Source: JAKBCQ01 sp021807585
Lineage (GTDB): Bacteria > Planctomycetota > Planctomycetia > Isosphaerales > Isosphaeraceae
Assembly: GCA_027325115.1 (NCBI GenBank)
Contig: DAHWFG010000254.1
Coordinates: 1 to 5,829 of the forward strand
DNA length: 5,829 nt
Direction: 5' to 3'
Positions 1 to 5,547 of the stretch are shown piece by piece. A program made the translations under genes and the position numbers. The notes below the pieces were generated by a model, which was not told the DNA's origin, searched no databases, and worked only from the letters and a program-made list of their open reading frames with translations. The first letter of the stretch is position 1, and each line of letters starts with the position of its first letter.

Positions 1-328
1 GTTCATCAGGATTTGCGGGATGACTCATGTGAAGACATCGCCGTATTATCCCCAGAGCAACGGGAAGATCGAACGCCGGCGGCGATCGCTCAAGGAGGAT
101 TGCATTCGACCTGGAACGCCATTGTGCCTGGACGACGCGATTCGATTGGTGGCGCGTTATGTGGAGAATGGTAACGCTGAGAGGCTTGCCGGCGCAATCG
201 GCTATATTACGCCGGAAGACAAGCTCGCCGGCCGAGAGAAGGAGATCTGCGATTAGAGGGATGCGAAGCCGGCAGCAGCGCGTGAACTTTGCCGGGTCAA
301 GCGTCAGGAGGAGAAGAAAGCGGGATAA
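1..328 (+). pseudogene. IS3-family transposase, C-terminal fragment (decayed, 5' end outside window)
   Basis: The frame is open from base 2 at the left edge, so the first in-frame ATG at 20 is not the true start. The translation carries the end of a DDE integrase core: the segment SPYYPQSNGKIER holds the catalytic glutamate (in KIER), followed by SLKEDCIRPGTP and a helix LDDAIRLVARYVE, as in IS3/IS2-type OrfB transposases. The usual family pattern after this helix is Y-N-x-x-R-x-H-x-A-I-G-Y; here it reads G-N-A-E-R-L-A-G-A-I-G-Y, and the usual F-H-R after the glutamate reads R-R-R, so conserved residues have been lost. A TAG at 254-256 ends the frame, yet the next 23 codons (257-325) keep the basic, Arg/Lys/Glu/Ala-rich character of the normal family tail and end at TAA 326-328. 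I read the TAG as a nonsense mutation in a dead copy. The family comparison is from memory; no inverted repeat or target duplication was identified. Confidence 0.78.
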
Positions 329-455
329 GGGAGTGCCGGCATCTTGTTGAGGCGAGTTGCGTTCAATAAGATTGCATGGAACCGGGCGGAGGATAGGGTG
401 ACGTGGCGACACGACCCGAGCGCCGATCCGGTGGCCAAGACCGCTGGGGGGCGGC

Positions 456-671
456 GTGAAGACCGCCATTTTTCCTCATCTGGATTGGCGAGAAAGCGCC
501 AAATCGGTACGTACAATCGAAGGCCTTGAAACTTCGTTTACCGTTGAACCAGTACAGCCCGGTGACTACATCCCAACGAGGGTTGAATGCGAAGGCTTCC
601 TGAAAGTGGTCGATTTCATCGACAACGGCTCACAGGCTTGCGTATCGACCCCGCCTTTCAGGCATCGGTGA
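456..671 (+). CDS. doubtful 71-residue ORF, unrecognised
   Basis: This is an ATG-to-TGA frame beginning MKTAIFPHLDWRESAKS and ending in CVSTPPFRHR. It has no recognised domain, signal peptide or membrane segment. The bases before the ATG (a G-run followed by CGGCGT) could act as a poor Shine-Dalgarno. The opposite strand is also largely open across the same bases, so openness alone says little. It could be a remnant tied to the adjacent insertion sequence, or a chance frame. I list it only because it is the most protein-like frame in an otherwise empty stretch. Confidence 0.15.
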   Translation: MKTAIFPHLDWRESAKSVRTIEGLETSFTVEPVQPGDYIPTRVECEGFLKVVDFIDNGSQACVSTPPFRHR

Positions 672-814
672 AGAAAATCCTAAGGTTCGATTTTGTGAGA
701 TCGGGCCGGAACGATACCGCTCGCTTACGAAGTCGATATGCCGAATTATATTTAAAATTAAAATATCATCAAATTTTTATTAATGCTATTAACTGATCAC
801 GAACCGACGAAGGA

Positions 815-852
815 TTCGTCTTCCTCCCTCAACAACGAAGGAGGAAGACGAA
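815..852 (-). terminator. 13-bp stem-loop downstream of the oxidoreductase gene, possible terminator
   Basis: Bases 815-827 (TTCGTCTTCCTCC) and 840-852 (GGAGGAAGACGAA) form a perfect 13-bp inverted repeat with a 12-base loop, starting 36 bases past the TGA of the oxidoreductase. On the minus strand the stem is followed by TCCTTCGTCGG rather than a run of T, so it is not a canonical intrinsic terminator. It could be a 3'-end stabilising hairpin or a weak or bidirectional terminator between converging units. The repeat is certain; the function is inferred. Confidence 0.5.
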
Positions 853-863
853 AACCGGGTTGA

Positions 864-877
864 TCGTCTCGAGACGA
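864..877. repeat. 14-bp perfect palindrome TCGTCTCGAGACGA
   Basis: This perfect dyad sits 11 bases past the oxidoreductase stop codon and between that stop and the 13-bp stem-loop. With no central spacer it cannot form a good RNA hairpin. Its outer arms repeat the TCGTC/GACGA words used in the neighbouring stem-loop. It could be a protein-binding dyad or chance in a sequence rich in TCG and CGA. Confidence 0.4.
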
Positions 878-888
878 AACTCGCGGGT

Positions 889-2274
889 TCAAACTTGAGG
901 AAGTTCATACCCCTTGCGGTATTCGCGCCCCATAAGCGCCGTCGCCTCGGTATCGACGCGTCCGTCTTTCTGAACGATCGTTTCGTCGGCCGCGTTCCAG
1001 AAGATCTTCCGATCGAGCTTGTACGAGATGTTCCCCAGGTGGCACGATCGCGTGATCGCGTTCCCGGTCTCGACGTCGCAGATGCAACGCTCGCGCGATT
1101 TGAAACAACGAATGAAGTCTTGAACATGCGGCCAATGCTGATCGGACCCGCCGCTCTTGATCGCCGCGGTGCGGTCCTTGCGCTTCCGTGAGTCGCCGCC
1201 GCCGCCGTCTTTCTCGGGGATGACCTCGAAACCGTCGCGATCGATGTACAACGTGGCGTCGGTTCCGTGGAACTGCATGCCGTGGCCGGGATTGCCGCCG
1301 ATCCCGTGTTCGTTCGCCTTGCGCATCTCATAAACCTGAACGAACGGACCCTGCGCCGAATCGAATTCGTAGGTCACAACCATCGTGTCGGGGGTATCGC
1401 GCAGGTCGTCGACCGCGTATTTGCCCCCCGCGGCGTTGACCGATTTGGGAGCGGTCACGCCCATACCCCATTGAATGATATCTTGAAGATGCACGTTCCA
1501 ATCGCCGATCATCCCCGACGCGTAATCGAAGAACCAGCGCCATTGGTAATGAAACCGAAGCGGGTTGAACGCCCGCAGCGGCGCGGGACCGAGCCAACGG
1601 TCGTAATCAACCCCCGACGGAGCGTGCGGTTCGTCCGACGGACGACCGAATCCGTAAGGCGCCTCGTTCGCCAGGTTCCACGTTTTGGTCATCGTGATCC
1701 TGCCGAGCTTGCCGCTCTTGACGATCTCGACGGCCTTCTTGAAGTGCTCGCCCGAGCGTTGTTGCGTGCCGATCTGCGTCACTCGCTTCTTCTCGTGCGC
1801 CGCCTTCACCATGGCGCGCCCCTCAAGGATGTTGTGGCTGATCGGCTTCTCGCAGTAAACATCCTTGCCCGCAAGGCACGCGTTGATGAACGGGATCGCG
1901 TGCCAATGATCGGGGGTTCCAATAATAACAACATCGATATCTTTATGATCAAGGAGCTCTCGATAATCGACGTGCGTTTTGGGTTTGGCCTTGTACTTTT
2001 TATCAACTTTCGCCGCGGTGTCGTTGAGGTGCGATTCGTCGATATCGCAAAGCGCCGCGACTTCGACCTCGGGAACGCGCATGAAGTCGTCGAGATCGTA
2101 ATTCCCCATGCCGCCGCACCCGATCAGGCCGACCGTGATCTTATCGTTCGCGTTTACCGCAGCGCCTCGGGCGATGTGAACCGCGGGATGAAGCGCACTC
2201 CAAACCGTTGCGCCCGCCGCGGCGAATTTGCCCGTCGTGGAGAGAAAATCACGTCGATTCAAGTCTTCAGCCAT
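889..2274 (-). CDS. Gfo/Idh/MocA-family oxidoreductase with Tat signal (461 aa)
   Basis: A predicted NAD(P)-dependent dehydrogenase or related sugar-modifying enzyme, exported by the twin-arginine pathway. The N-terminus has NRRDFLSTTG (R7, R8) followed by an Ala-rich hydrophobic stretch to about residue 39, a typical Tat signal. The Rossmann domain follows: VGLIGCGGMG at 48-57 (G52, G54, G57), an acidic residue ending strand 2 (D77, suggesting NAD over NADP), GTPDHWHA at 119-126, and the family EKP motif at 142-144 with catalytic-type K143. The C-terminal alpha/beta domain carries GMIGDWNVHLQD with D258 and H262, the family's Asp/His catalytic pair. The length suits the exported planctomycete-type members. 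The start is fixed by AGGAGG seven bases upstream. The substrate cannot be told; inositol- or glucose-oxidoreductase-like activity and GH109-type glycosidase activity are both possible for this fold. No partner gene is adjacent, and the gene appears to be a single transcription unit. Confidence 0.95.
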   Translation of the reverse strand: MAEDLNRRDFLSTTGKFAAAGATVWSALHPAVHIARGAAVNANDKITVGLIGCGGMGNYDLDDFMRVPEVEVAALCDIDESHLNDTAAKVDKKYKAKPKTHVDYRELLDHKDIDVVIIGTPDHWHAIPFINACLAGKDVYCEKPISHNILEGRAMVKAAHEKKRVTQIGTQQRSGEHFKKAVEIVKSGKLGRITMTKTWNLANEAPYGFGRPSDEPHAPSGVDYDRWLGPAPLRAFNPLRFHYQWRWFFDYASGMIGDWNVHLQDIIQWGMGVTAPKSVNAAGGKYAVDDLRDTPDTMVVTYEFDSAQGPFVQVYEMRKANEHGIGGNPGHGMQFHGTDATLYIDRDGFEVIPEKDGGGGDSRKRKDRTAAIKSGGSDQHWPHVQDFIRCFKSRERCICDVETGNAITRSCHLGNISYKLDRKIFWNAADETIVQKDGRVDTEATALMGREYRKGYELPQV

Positions 2275-2572
2275 CGCGACGCCTCCTCAATGCCAGGAAT
2301 CGATACGTCCGCGCGAAGCCGACCGGCGCCTGCGACGCCCCGGCTCAACGACCCTCGCTCGCGGCGGTGGAAAGGTTCAACATCCCTGTTTCTAATCCGC
2401 CCGGCGGACGCACGCAAGCCGGTGAAATCGCCTCGACGCCGATTTCTTCAATCGAATCCGTCGGCGCCGCGTCGGTTTGATGAATTCATCGACTCGCCGC
2501 GGTTGAAAAGTCGACGATCAAATCCAAATAAATCTAATCATTAATTTATATAATAAACTTAATTATGATAAT
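2275..2572. other. spacer between zinc-ribbon and oxidoreductase genes, no supported gene
   Basis: The part nearest the oxidoreductase (2275-2520) is GC-rich with no minus-strand frame that has both a start and a ribosome site; the long plus-strand frames crossing it are antisense shadows of the oxidoreductase. Bases 2521-2575 change abruptly to almost pure A/T. The promoter of the oxidoreductase should lie in this spacer, but I see no convincing -35/-10 pair. A short perfect AT palindrome, AATTAT-G-ATAATT at 2561-2573, overlaps the first base of the zinc-ribbon stop codon; its one-base centre rules out a real hairpin with full pairing. Confidence 0.6.
2282..2287 (-). promoter_or_regulatory. 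Shine-Dalgarno of the oxidoreductase gene
   Basis: The minus strand reads AGGAGG followed by seven bases and then ATG. This is a full match to the anti-Shine-Dalgarno core at good spacing, and it confirms the start that carries the complete Tat signal. Confidence 0.85.
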
Positions 2573-3403
2573 TTATTCTCGAGCGATCCAGAGAAAATGA
2601 CCGATCATCAGCCCCGCGATGAACGCCATACCGAGAGCGAGGATCGCCAAAAGCGACCACGCGAAGACGACGACGCGCGGGATGACGATATCGCGTGCGC
2701 GAATCACGATTTTGGGCTCAATAAACGTTTTGGACGCGTGAGCCGCGGTTTCTCTCGCGCTCATCGCGGCTTCGGTTTTTGTCACAGCTAGCGGCGCGGG
2801 CTCTTGAATCGCGGCGGACGCGGGTTGAGAAGGCGAAGCCGCGGGTCGATCGTCGACCACAAACGGAAACGCGACGACCGAACCCGAATCGTTCGATCCG
2901 CCCGACCCGAGAATCGGCTGGATCTTCTCCAAACCGTGCGCGTTCGCGATCTCGGCGTTTCGATCAATCTCATGTTTGTGAGAATCAATTTGATGTTCAT
3001 AAGCGCTTTGATGCGGCGCCGTGAGCGGAGGTTCGGGCTCGATCAAAGGAGGGAATGTTTCGGCGGAATCGGCGGGAAATTCAAACTCGATCACCGAATC
3101 GAGATTCGACGATTCGTTTTTTCCCGAGTCGTCGCGTCGAGATTTCTCACTCGAATCGTCACGGCTTTCATGCGCTCGAATATGTTCAGGTAGAATTGAA
3201 TTCAGATCGAGCGGCGCGTCGAAAAACGAACCGGGAGCGGCCCGCGCGATCGCATCCGACGACTGCCCGGGAGCGCTCGGCGGCGGAACGAGAAGATCGG
3301 CGCCGCATTTGGGGCATTGAATTACCTGGCCGATCTTGGACGATCCCGCGCCGAGGAGCTGATTGCAGCGGTAGCAGCGGAATCGAATCTTAACGCTCGC
3401 CAT
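2573..3403 (-). CDS. zinc-ribbon protein with disordered linker and C-terminal transmembrane helix (276 aa)
   Basis: I do not recognise a named family, but the architecture is clear. Residues 7-40 form a four-cysteine zinc ribbon: C10-x2-C13, then 16 residues, C30-x2-C33 in the knuckle IQCPKCGADLLVP. Residues about 41-235 are low-complexity, rich in Ser, Asp, Glu, Pro and Ala, with charged stretches such as HESRDDSSEKSRRDD and a proline/acidic patch EPEPPLTAP, and are predicted disordered. Residues about 244-272 are one strongly hydrophobic helix followed only by IARE, so the protein is tail-anchored with the zinc ribbon most likely in the cytoplasm. There is no enzyme motif. The ATG at 3403 starts just before the ribbon; an in-frame TTG at 3442 would add 13 residues but has no Shine-Dalgarno. 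A role as a membrane-tethered adaptor or regulator is conjecture. The flanking spacers suggest it is transcribed alone. Confidence 0.82.
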   Translation of the reverse strand: MASVKIRFRCYRCNQLLGAGSSKIGQVIQCPKCGADLLVPPPSAPGQSSDAIARAAPGSFFDAPLDLNSILPEHIRAHESRDDSSEKSRRDDSGKNESSNLDSVIEFEFPADSAETFPPLIEPEPPLTAPHQSAYEHQIDSHKHEIDRNAEIANAHGLEKIQPILGSGGSNDSGSVVAFPFVVDDRPAASPSQPASAAIQEPAPLAVTKTEAAMSARETAAHASKTFIEPKIVIRARDIVIPRVVVFAWSLLAILALGMAFIAGLMIGHFLWIARE

Positions 3404-3413
3404 GATCGCCGAT

Positions 3414-3419
3414 CCCCTC
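3414..3419 (-). promoter_or_regulatory. likely Shine-Dalgarno deciding the zinc-ribbon start
   Basis: The minus strand reads GAGGGG ten bases before the ATG at 3403. Match and spacing are only fair, but the alternative in-frame TTG at 3442 has no purine-rich site, so this supports the shorter 276-residue product. Confidence 0.5.
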
Positions 3420-3514
3420 AAAGACCCGAGCCTCTCGGTCAATCCGTTAAGATAATACCGGGAAACACACGGAGTCGCGAGACATTGAAGTTGGTCGCGC
3501 CCGCGATCCGTTCG

Positions 3515-3742
3515 TTAGGAATTCATGCGCGAGCGTCGCACGGGTCGGCTTGTATCGAGCGAATCGGCGTCAAATCGTTTTTTACTATAATAATAAATAG
3601 TTCGTATAAAAATGATACTGAATATTGCGATCGAGTCTTTCGACCGGCCGAACAAAAGGAGCGTCGTCGCGATAACGACGACGAAACCGAAGCAAATATA
3701 GAGCGGATGAGATGTTATTGTATCTGGAATCGCAAATTTCAT
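3515..3742 (-). CDS. doubtful 75-residue hydrophobic ORF
   Basis: This is an ATG-to-TAA frame starting 27 bases after the phosphoribosyltransferase stop. Residues about 14-31 (around YICFGFVVVIATTLLLFG) could form a membrane helix, a second hydrophobic stretch lies near 37-50, and the tail is basic (RPVRRSRMNS). There is no Shine-Dalgarno before the ATG (the upstream bases read CAAAATATAAC), and AT-rich spacer DNA tends to give hydrophobic translations by chance. If real it would be a small inner-membrane protein following the stress genes. I think it more likely not translated. Confidence 0.2.
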   Translation of the reverse strand: MKFAIPDTITSHPLYICFGFVVVIATTLLLFGRSKDSIAIFSIIFIRTIYYYSKKRFDADSLDTSRPVRRSRMNS

Positions 3743-3769
3743 GTTATATTTTGATCTAGAGATTTGAAT

Positions 3770-4453
3770 TCACGTCGCATCGGGTCGTTCGCCGCGGCGC
3801 GCCCGGTTCAGCAGGTCGCGTACCTCGGGATCGGTCGTCGGGGTGAAATTCTCGTACCACAGGCCGACCGCGTGAAACGGCTCGGGTTTGATCACACAAA
3901 CGATTTCATCGGCGACCGCTTGAAAATCGGAATCGACGCTCGCGGGGGCGACGGGAACCGCGACGACGATTCGACTCGGCGAACGTCCACGAAGCGATTC
4001 GACCGCCGATTTCATCGTCGATCCCGTGGCGATGCCGTCGTCGACCAAAATGACGATCTTTCCCTTCACGTCGGCGGGTGGAAGATCGCCGCGGAATTCG
4101 TTTTCCCGCCATTCGAGTTCGCGCCGTTCGCGCGCCTCGACGGCTTCGATCGTCCTTTGCGGAATGTTCAACGCCTCAATTATAGACTCGTTAAGGACAA
4201 GCGTTCCCCCCGACGCGATCGCTCCCATCGCGAGTTCCTCTTGTCCTGGAACACCCAATTTACGAACGACGCAAACATCAAGAGGCGCTTGCAAATGTCG
4301 AGCGACTTCAAACCCGACCGGCACGCCGCCGCGCGGTAAGGCGAAGATCAAAACATCATTACGATTTGAATAGATGGATAATCGCTCGGCCAATAAGGCG
4401 CCGGCTTGACGACGATCGGCGAATCGTACGTATCGGGTTTTTCCTCGCGGCAT
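3770..4453 (-). CDS. type I phosphoribosyltransferase-fold protein, COG1926-like (227 aa)
   Basis: The type I PRTase fold binds PRPP and usually transfers ribose-5-phosphate to a base; the acceptor is unknown for this stand-alone family. The signature PRPP loop VILVDDGIATGST is at residues 134-146 with the acidic pair D138/D139, and the strand-loop ALPRGGVPVGFEVA at 38-51 is the pyrophosphate-binding region. The N-terminus FADRRQAGALLAERL (11-25) is typical of the COG1926 group, and KLGVPGQEELAMGAIA (65-80) is a further conserved block. The length fits the family. I chose the ATG at 4453 because it has a purine-rich GGGAGGG just upstream and begins right before the conserved region; a frame from 4540 would add 29 residues with no conserved feature. 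It follows the BON gene but is separated by an intrinsic terminator, so it probably has its own promoter. Related proteins occur in stress or hypoxia regulons. Function beyond the fold is inferred. Confidence 0.92.
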   Translation of the reverse strand: MPRGKTRYVRFADRRQAGALLAERLSIYSNRNDVLIFALPRGGVPVGFEVARHLQAPLDVCVVRKLGVPGQEELAMGAIASGGTLVLNESIIEALNIPQRTIEAVEARERRELEWRENEFRGDLPPADVKGKIVILVDDGIATGSTMKSAVESLRGRSPSRIVVAVPVAPASVDSDFQAVADEIVCVIKPEPFHAVGLWYENFTPTTDPEVRDLLNRARRGERPDAT

Positions 4454-4608
4454 ATTCCCTCCCGTCGCGTTGTTCGCGAAATCAACCGTCGTTTCAGTAT
4501 CGCCTCTTCGCACCGCCGAACATAGATCGAAAACATACATTTACTTCTAATCATCTATTTATTTATTTGGTTATTAATCCCTCAACGACTCCGCGATCGG
4601 TGACGCTG
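4454..4608. promoter_or_regulatory. AT-rich upstream region of the phosphoribosyltransferase gene
   Basis: This lies between the BON terminator and the phosphoribosyltransferase start, so the gene's own promoter should be here. Bases 4530-4580 are strongly AT-rich and include three tandem ATTT units on the plus strand (4557-4568). I see no clear sigma-70 -35/-10 pair: TTGAGG at 4581-4586 (minus-strand reading) has only a poor AT-rich -10 partner. No gene is supported within it. Confidence 0.35.
4457..4463 (-). promoter_or_regulatory. Shine-Dalgarno of the phosphoribosyltransferase gene
   Basis: The minus strand reads GGGAGGG, then AAT, then ATG. The GGAG/GAGG core is four to five bases from the start, somewhat close but workable. 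It supports the 227-residue start over the upstream in-frame ATG at 4540. Confidence 0.6.
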
Positions 4609-4648
4609 AAAAAATCGCCGCGACCGCGGGGGGGGGCGCGGTCGCGGC
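4609..4648 (-). terminator. strong intrinsic terminator after the BON gene
   Basis: Bases 4617-4628 (GCCGCGACCGCG) and 4637-4648 (CGCGGTCGCGGC) form a perfect 12-bp GC stem around an eight-base loop that is all G on plus (all C in the minus-strand transcript). On the minus strand the stem is followed by GATTTTTTC, giving a six-T tract (4609-4614). It lies 41 bases past the BON stop codon. It should end Hsp20/BON transcription and uncouple the phosphoribosyltransferase gene. Confidence 0.88.
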
Positions 4649-4689
4649 CTGGAGCGATCGGCGTGATTGAACCGAGCCGTTATGCGTGA

Positions 4690-5376
4690 TTAATCGGTCG
4701 GTCCCCACGGTGCGATCGTGATCAGGTTTTCCACATGCGTGACGCCCGGCGCCGAGTAGGCGGCGCGTTCGGCTTCTTGGCGTTCCGCCCACGAACGGAC
4801 GGCGCCGTTGAGAACGACCTTACCGTGCCGCGCATCGACTTCGATCTGATGTGCGTCGAGGTTCGCGGCGCGTGCGAGCGCCTCTTCGATCCGGGTCGCG
4901 ATTTGATTCGCAGGGGTTTGCGGGCGAAGCGTGATCAGATTGGTGATCCCCGTCACGCCGACAAGTGAACGGACCGCGTTTTCGGCGGCGACGCGCTGGA
5001 ATTGCCATTCGAGCTCTCCCTCAAGCGTGATCCAGCCCTTACGGACGCTCACTTTGATATGATCATGAGGAACTTGAATGTTCCACGTCAGCGCGTCGAT
5101 CGCGGCTTTGGCGAGATCGGTGTCGGTTTTTTGCCCGTGTCCCGGGATTCGGATCTCGAGGTCGTTGGCGACTCCTCGAACGCCTTTGATGCGCATCGCG
5201 GCGTGTTCGGCGGTCGCTTTTTCGTGGTATCCGGCGACGAAGCCGCGGAGAGTCGCGATTCCGTCTTCGACCGTGACGCCGATTCCGGCGGCGTCGACGC
5301 TCGGTTCCCATCGGAGCTCGTCGAGGATGTCTTCTTGAAGATCGGCGTCGGTCTTCAAAGCGATTGTGGTTTTCAT
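4690..5376 (-). CDS. triple BON-domain protein (228 aa)
   Basis: BON domains are alpha/beta modules of about 65 residues that bind ligands or membranes, seen in OsmY and in many small stress proteins. Three copies follow in series: about residues 12-78, 86-152 and 155-222. Each has the pattern of a helix, a short strand, a glycine turn (VEDGIATLRGFV, VRKGWITLEGEL, ARHGKVVLNGAV), a helix with A-E-x-A/x-A-A, and a closing V/T-G-V-x-x-V/I-x-N-x-I/L strand. The glycine turns are near 39, 114 and 185. There is no signal peptide or lipobox (it begins MKTTIALKTDADLQED), unlike periplasmic OsmY, so a cytoplasmic location is inferred. The ATG at 5376 is preferred because AAAGGA lies seven bases upstream; the frame stays open upstream to 5487 but without a ribosome site. 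It follows the Hsp20 gene after 183 bases and ends at a strong terminator, fitting a stress-response role. Confidence 0.94.
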   Translation of the reverse strand: MKTTIALKTDADLQEDILDELRWEPSVDAAGIGVTVEDGIATLRGFVAGYHEKATAEHAAMRIKGVRGVANDLEIRIPGHGQKTDTDLAKAAIDALTWNIQVPHDHIKVSVRKGWITLEGELEWQFQRVAAENAVRSLVGVTGITNLITLRPQTPANQIATRIEEALARAANLDAHQIEVDARHGKVVLNGAVRSWAERQEAERAAYSAPGVTHVENLITIAPWGPTD

Positions 5377-5383
5377 GGCGTAT

Positions 5384-5389
5384 TCCTTT
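5384..5389 (-). promoter_or_regulatory. Shine-Dalgarno deciding the BON start
   Basis: The minus strand reads AAAGGA, seven bases, then ATG at 5376. This places the start right before the first BON domain and rules against the in-frame upstream extension to a TTG at 5487. Confidence 0.75.
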
Positions 5390-5403
5390 GGATGCTGAGA
5401 CCG

Positions 5404-5429
5404 CGGCGGCCATATCCGTAAGGCCGCCG
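5404..5429 (-). repeat. 8-bp GC stem-loop in the leader of the BON gene
   Basis: CGGCGGCC (5404-5411) and GGCCGCCG (5422-5429) are perfect inverted repeats with a ten-base loop ATATCCGTAA. The stem begins 27 bases upstream of the BON start codon and 14 bases from its Shine-Dalgarno, with no T-run after it. It is likely part of the 5' untranslated leader; a regulatory role is possible but unproven. Confidence 0.5.
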
Positions 5430-5435
5430 TGAAGT

Positions 5436-5504
5436 TCGCGCGGGAGCGATTCCATTCTGATGAAATTCGTACTTGAATTTCTCTCAATTCGTCGTCCCGC
5501 GCGA
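5436..5504 (-). repeat. nested inverted repeats between Hsp20 and BON genes
   Basis: TCGCGCGGGA (5436-5445) and TCCCGCGCGA (5495-5504) are a perfect 10-bp inverted pair separated by 49 bases. Inside the loop, AAATTC (5463-5468) and GAATTT (5475-5480) form a second, AT-type stem with a six-base loop. Together with the stem at 5404-5429 they make most of this spacer foldable. Neither is followed by a T-run, so they are not intrinsic terminators. Confidence 0.4.
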
Positions 5505-5526
5505 TCCGGGGTGGGCGTATTCGTCG

Positions 5527-5547
5527 GCGTGATCAAAATGTTCACGC
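5527..5547 (-). repeat. 6-bp stem-loop just downstream of Hsp20
   Basis: GCGTGA (5527-5532) and TCACGC (5542-5547) pair around a nine-base A/T-rich loop, 12 bases past the Hsp20 stop codon. No T-run follows on the minus strand, so it may only protect the mRNA 3' end, or be chance. Confidence 0.25.

Larger units (their letters stand above)
329..888. other. 560-base stretch without a recognised gene
   Basis: This lies between the transposase remnant and the 3' end of the oxidoreductase gene, where the two converge. Bases 329-710 have ordinary coding-like base composition, and several overlapping short frames are open on both strands (for example 456-671 on plus), but none has a convincing Shine-Dalgarno or a family I recognise. 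The rest of the insertion sequence's right end may lie here, but I could not identify it. Bases 740-795 are very AT-rich. Bases 801-877 hold the inverted repeats listed separately. I see no RNA gene. Confidence 0.6.
3404..3769. other. spacer between phosphoribosyltransferase and zinc-ribbon genes
   Basis: Apart from the doubtful 75-residue frame listed separately, no gene is supported. Bases 3423-3440 can fold as a short bulged hairpin (GACC, bulge C, GAG / CTCGGTC) just upstream of the zinc-ribbon Shine-Dalgarno. A TATTAT word on the minus strand (3452-3457) would be a possible -10 for that gene, but no -35 is visible at 16-18 bases. Bases 3580-3615 and 3735-3765 are AT-rich. No terminator hairpin with a T-run follows the phosphoribosyltransferase stop codon. 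Confidence 0.5.

Noticed and set aside
82..89. GCGATCGC octamers (82-89, 3246-3253, 4215-4222), like the cyanobacterial HIP1 site
   Set aside because: Three copies in a sequence already rich in CGATCG words are not convincing enrichment, and the genes are not cyanobacterial in character.
789..1331. A 180-codon minus-strand frame overlapping the 3' part of the oxidoreductase
   Set aside because: Its Arg/Ser/Thr-rich low-complexity translation is a shifted-frame shadow of the real gene.
1267..2544. A 425-codon plus-strand open frame opposite the oxidoreductase
   Set aside because: It is antisense to a clearly real gene, has no recognisable domain, is full of Arg/Asp/Val as expected from the reverse of GC-rich codons, and runs into the spacer without a ribosome site.
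2561..2573. AATTATGATAATT as a terminator for the zinc-ribbon gene
   Set aside because: It has a one-base centre, only A/T pairs, overlaps the stop codon and cannot form a stable hairpin.
3452..3475. Minus-strand TATTAT as a -10 for the zinc-ribbon gene
   Set aside because: There is no -35 match at the right distance, and planctomycete promoters are too poorly defined to call on one hexamer.
3317..3754. A 145-codon plus-strand frame across the spacer
   Set aside because: It starts inside the zinc-ribbon gene on the opposite strand, has no family features and no Shine-Dalgarno.
5063..5545. A 160-codon minus-strand frame across the BON gene start
   Set aside because: It overlaps the three-BON frame in another phase and has an arginine-rich translation with no domain.
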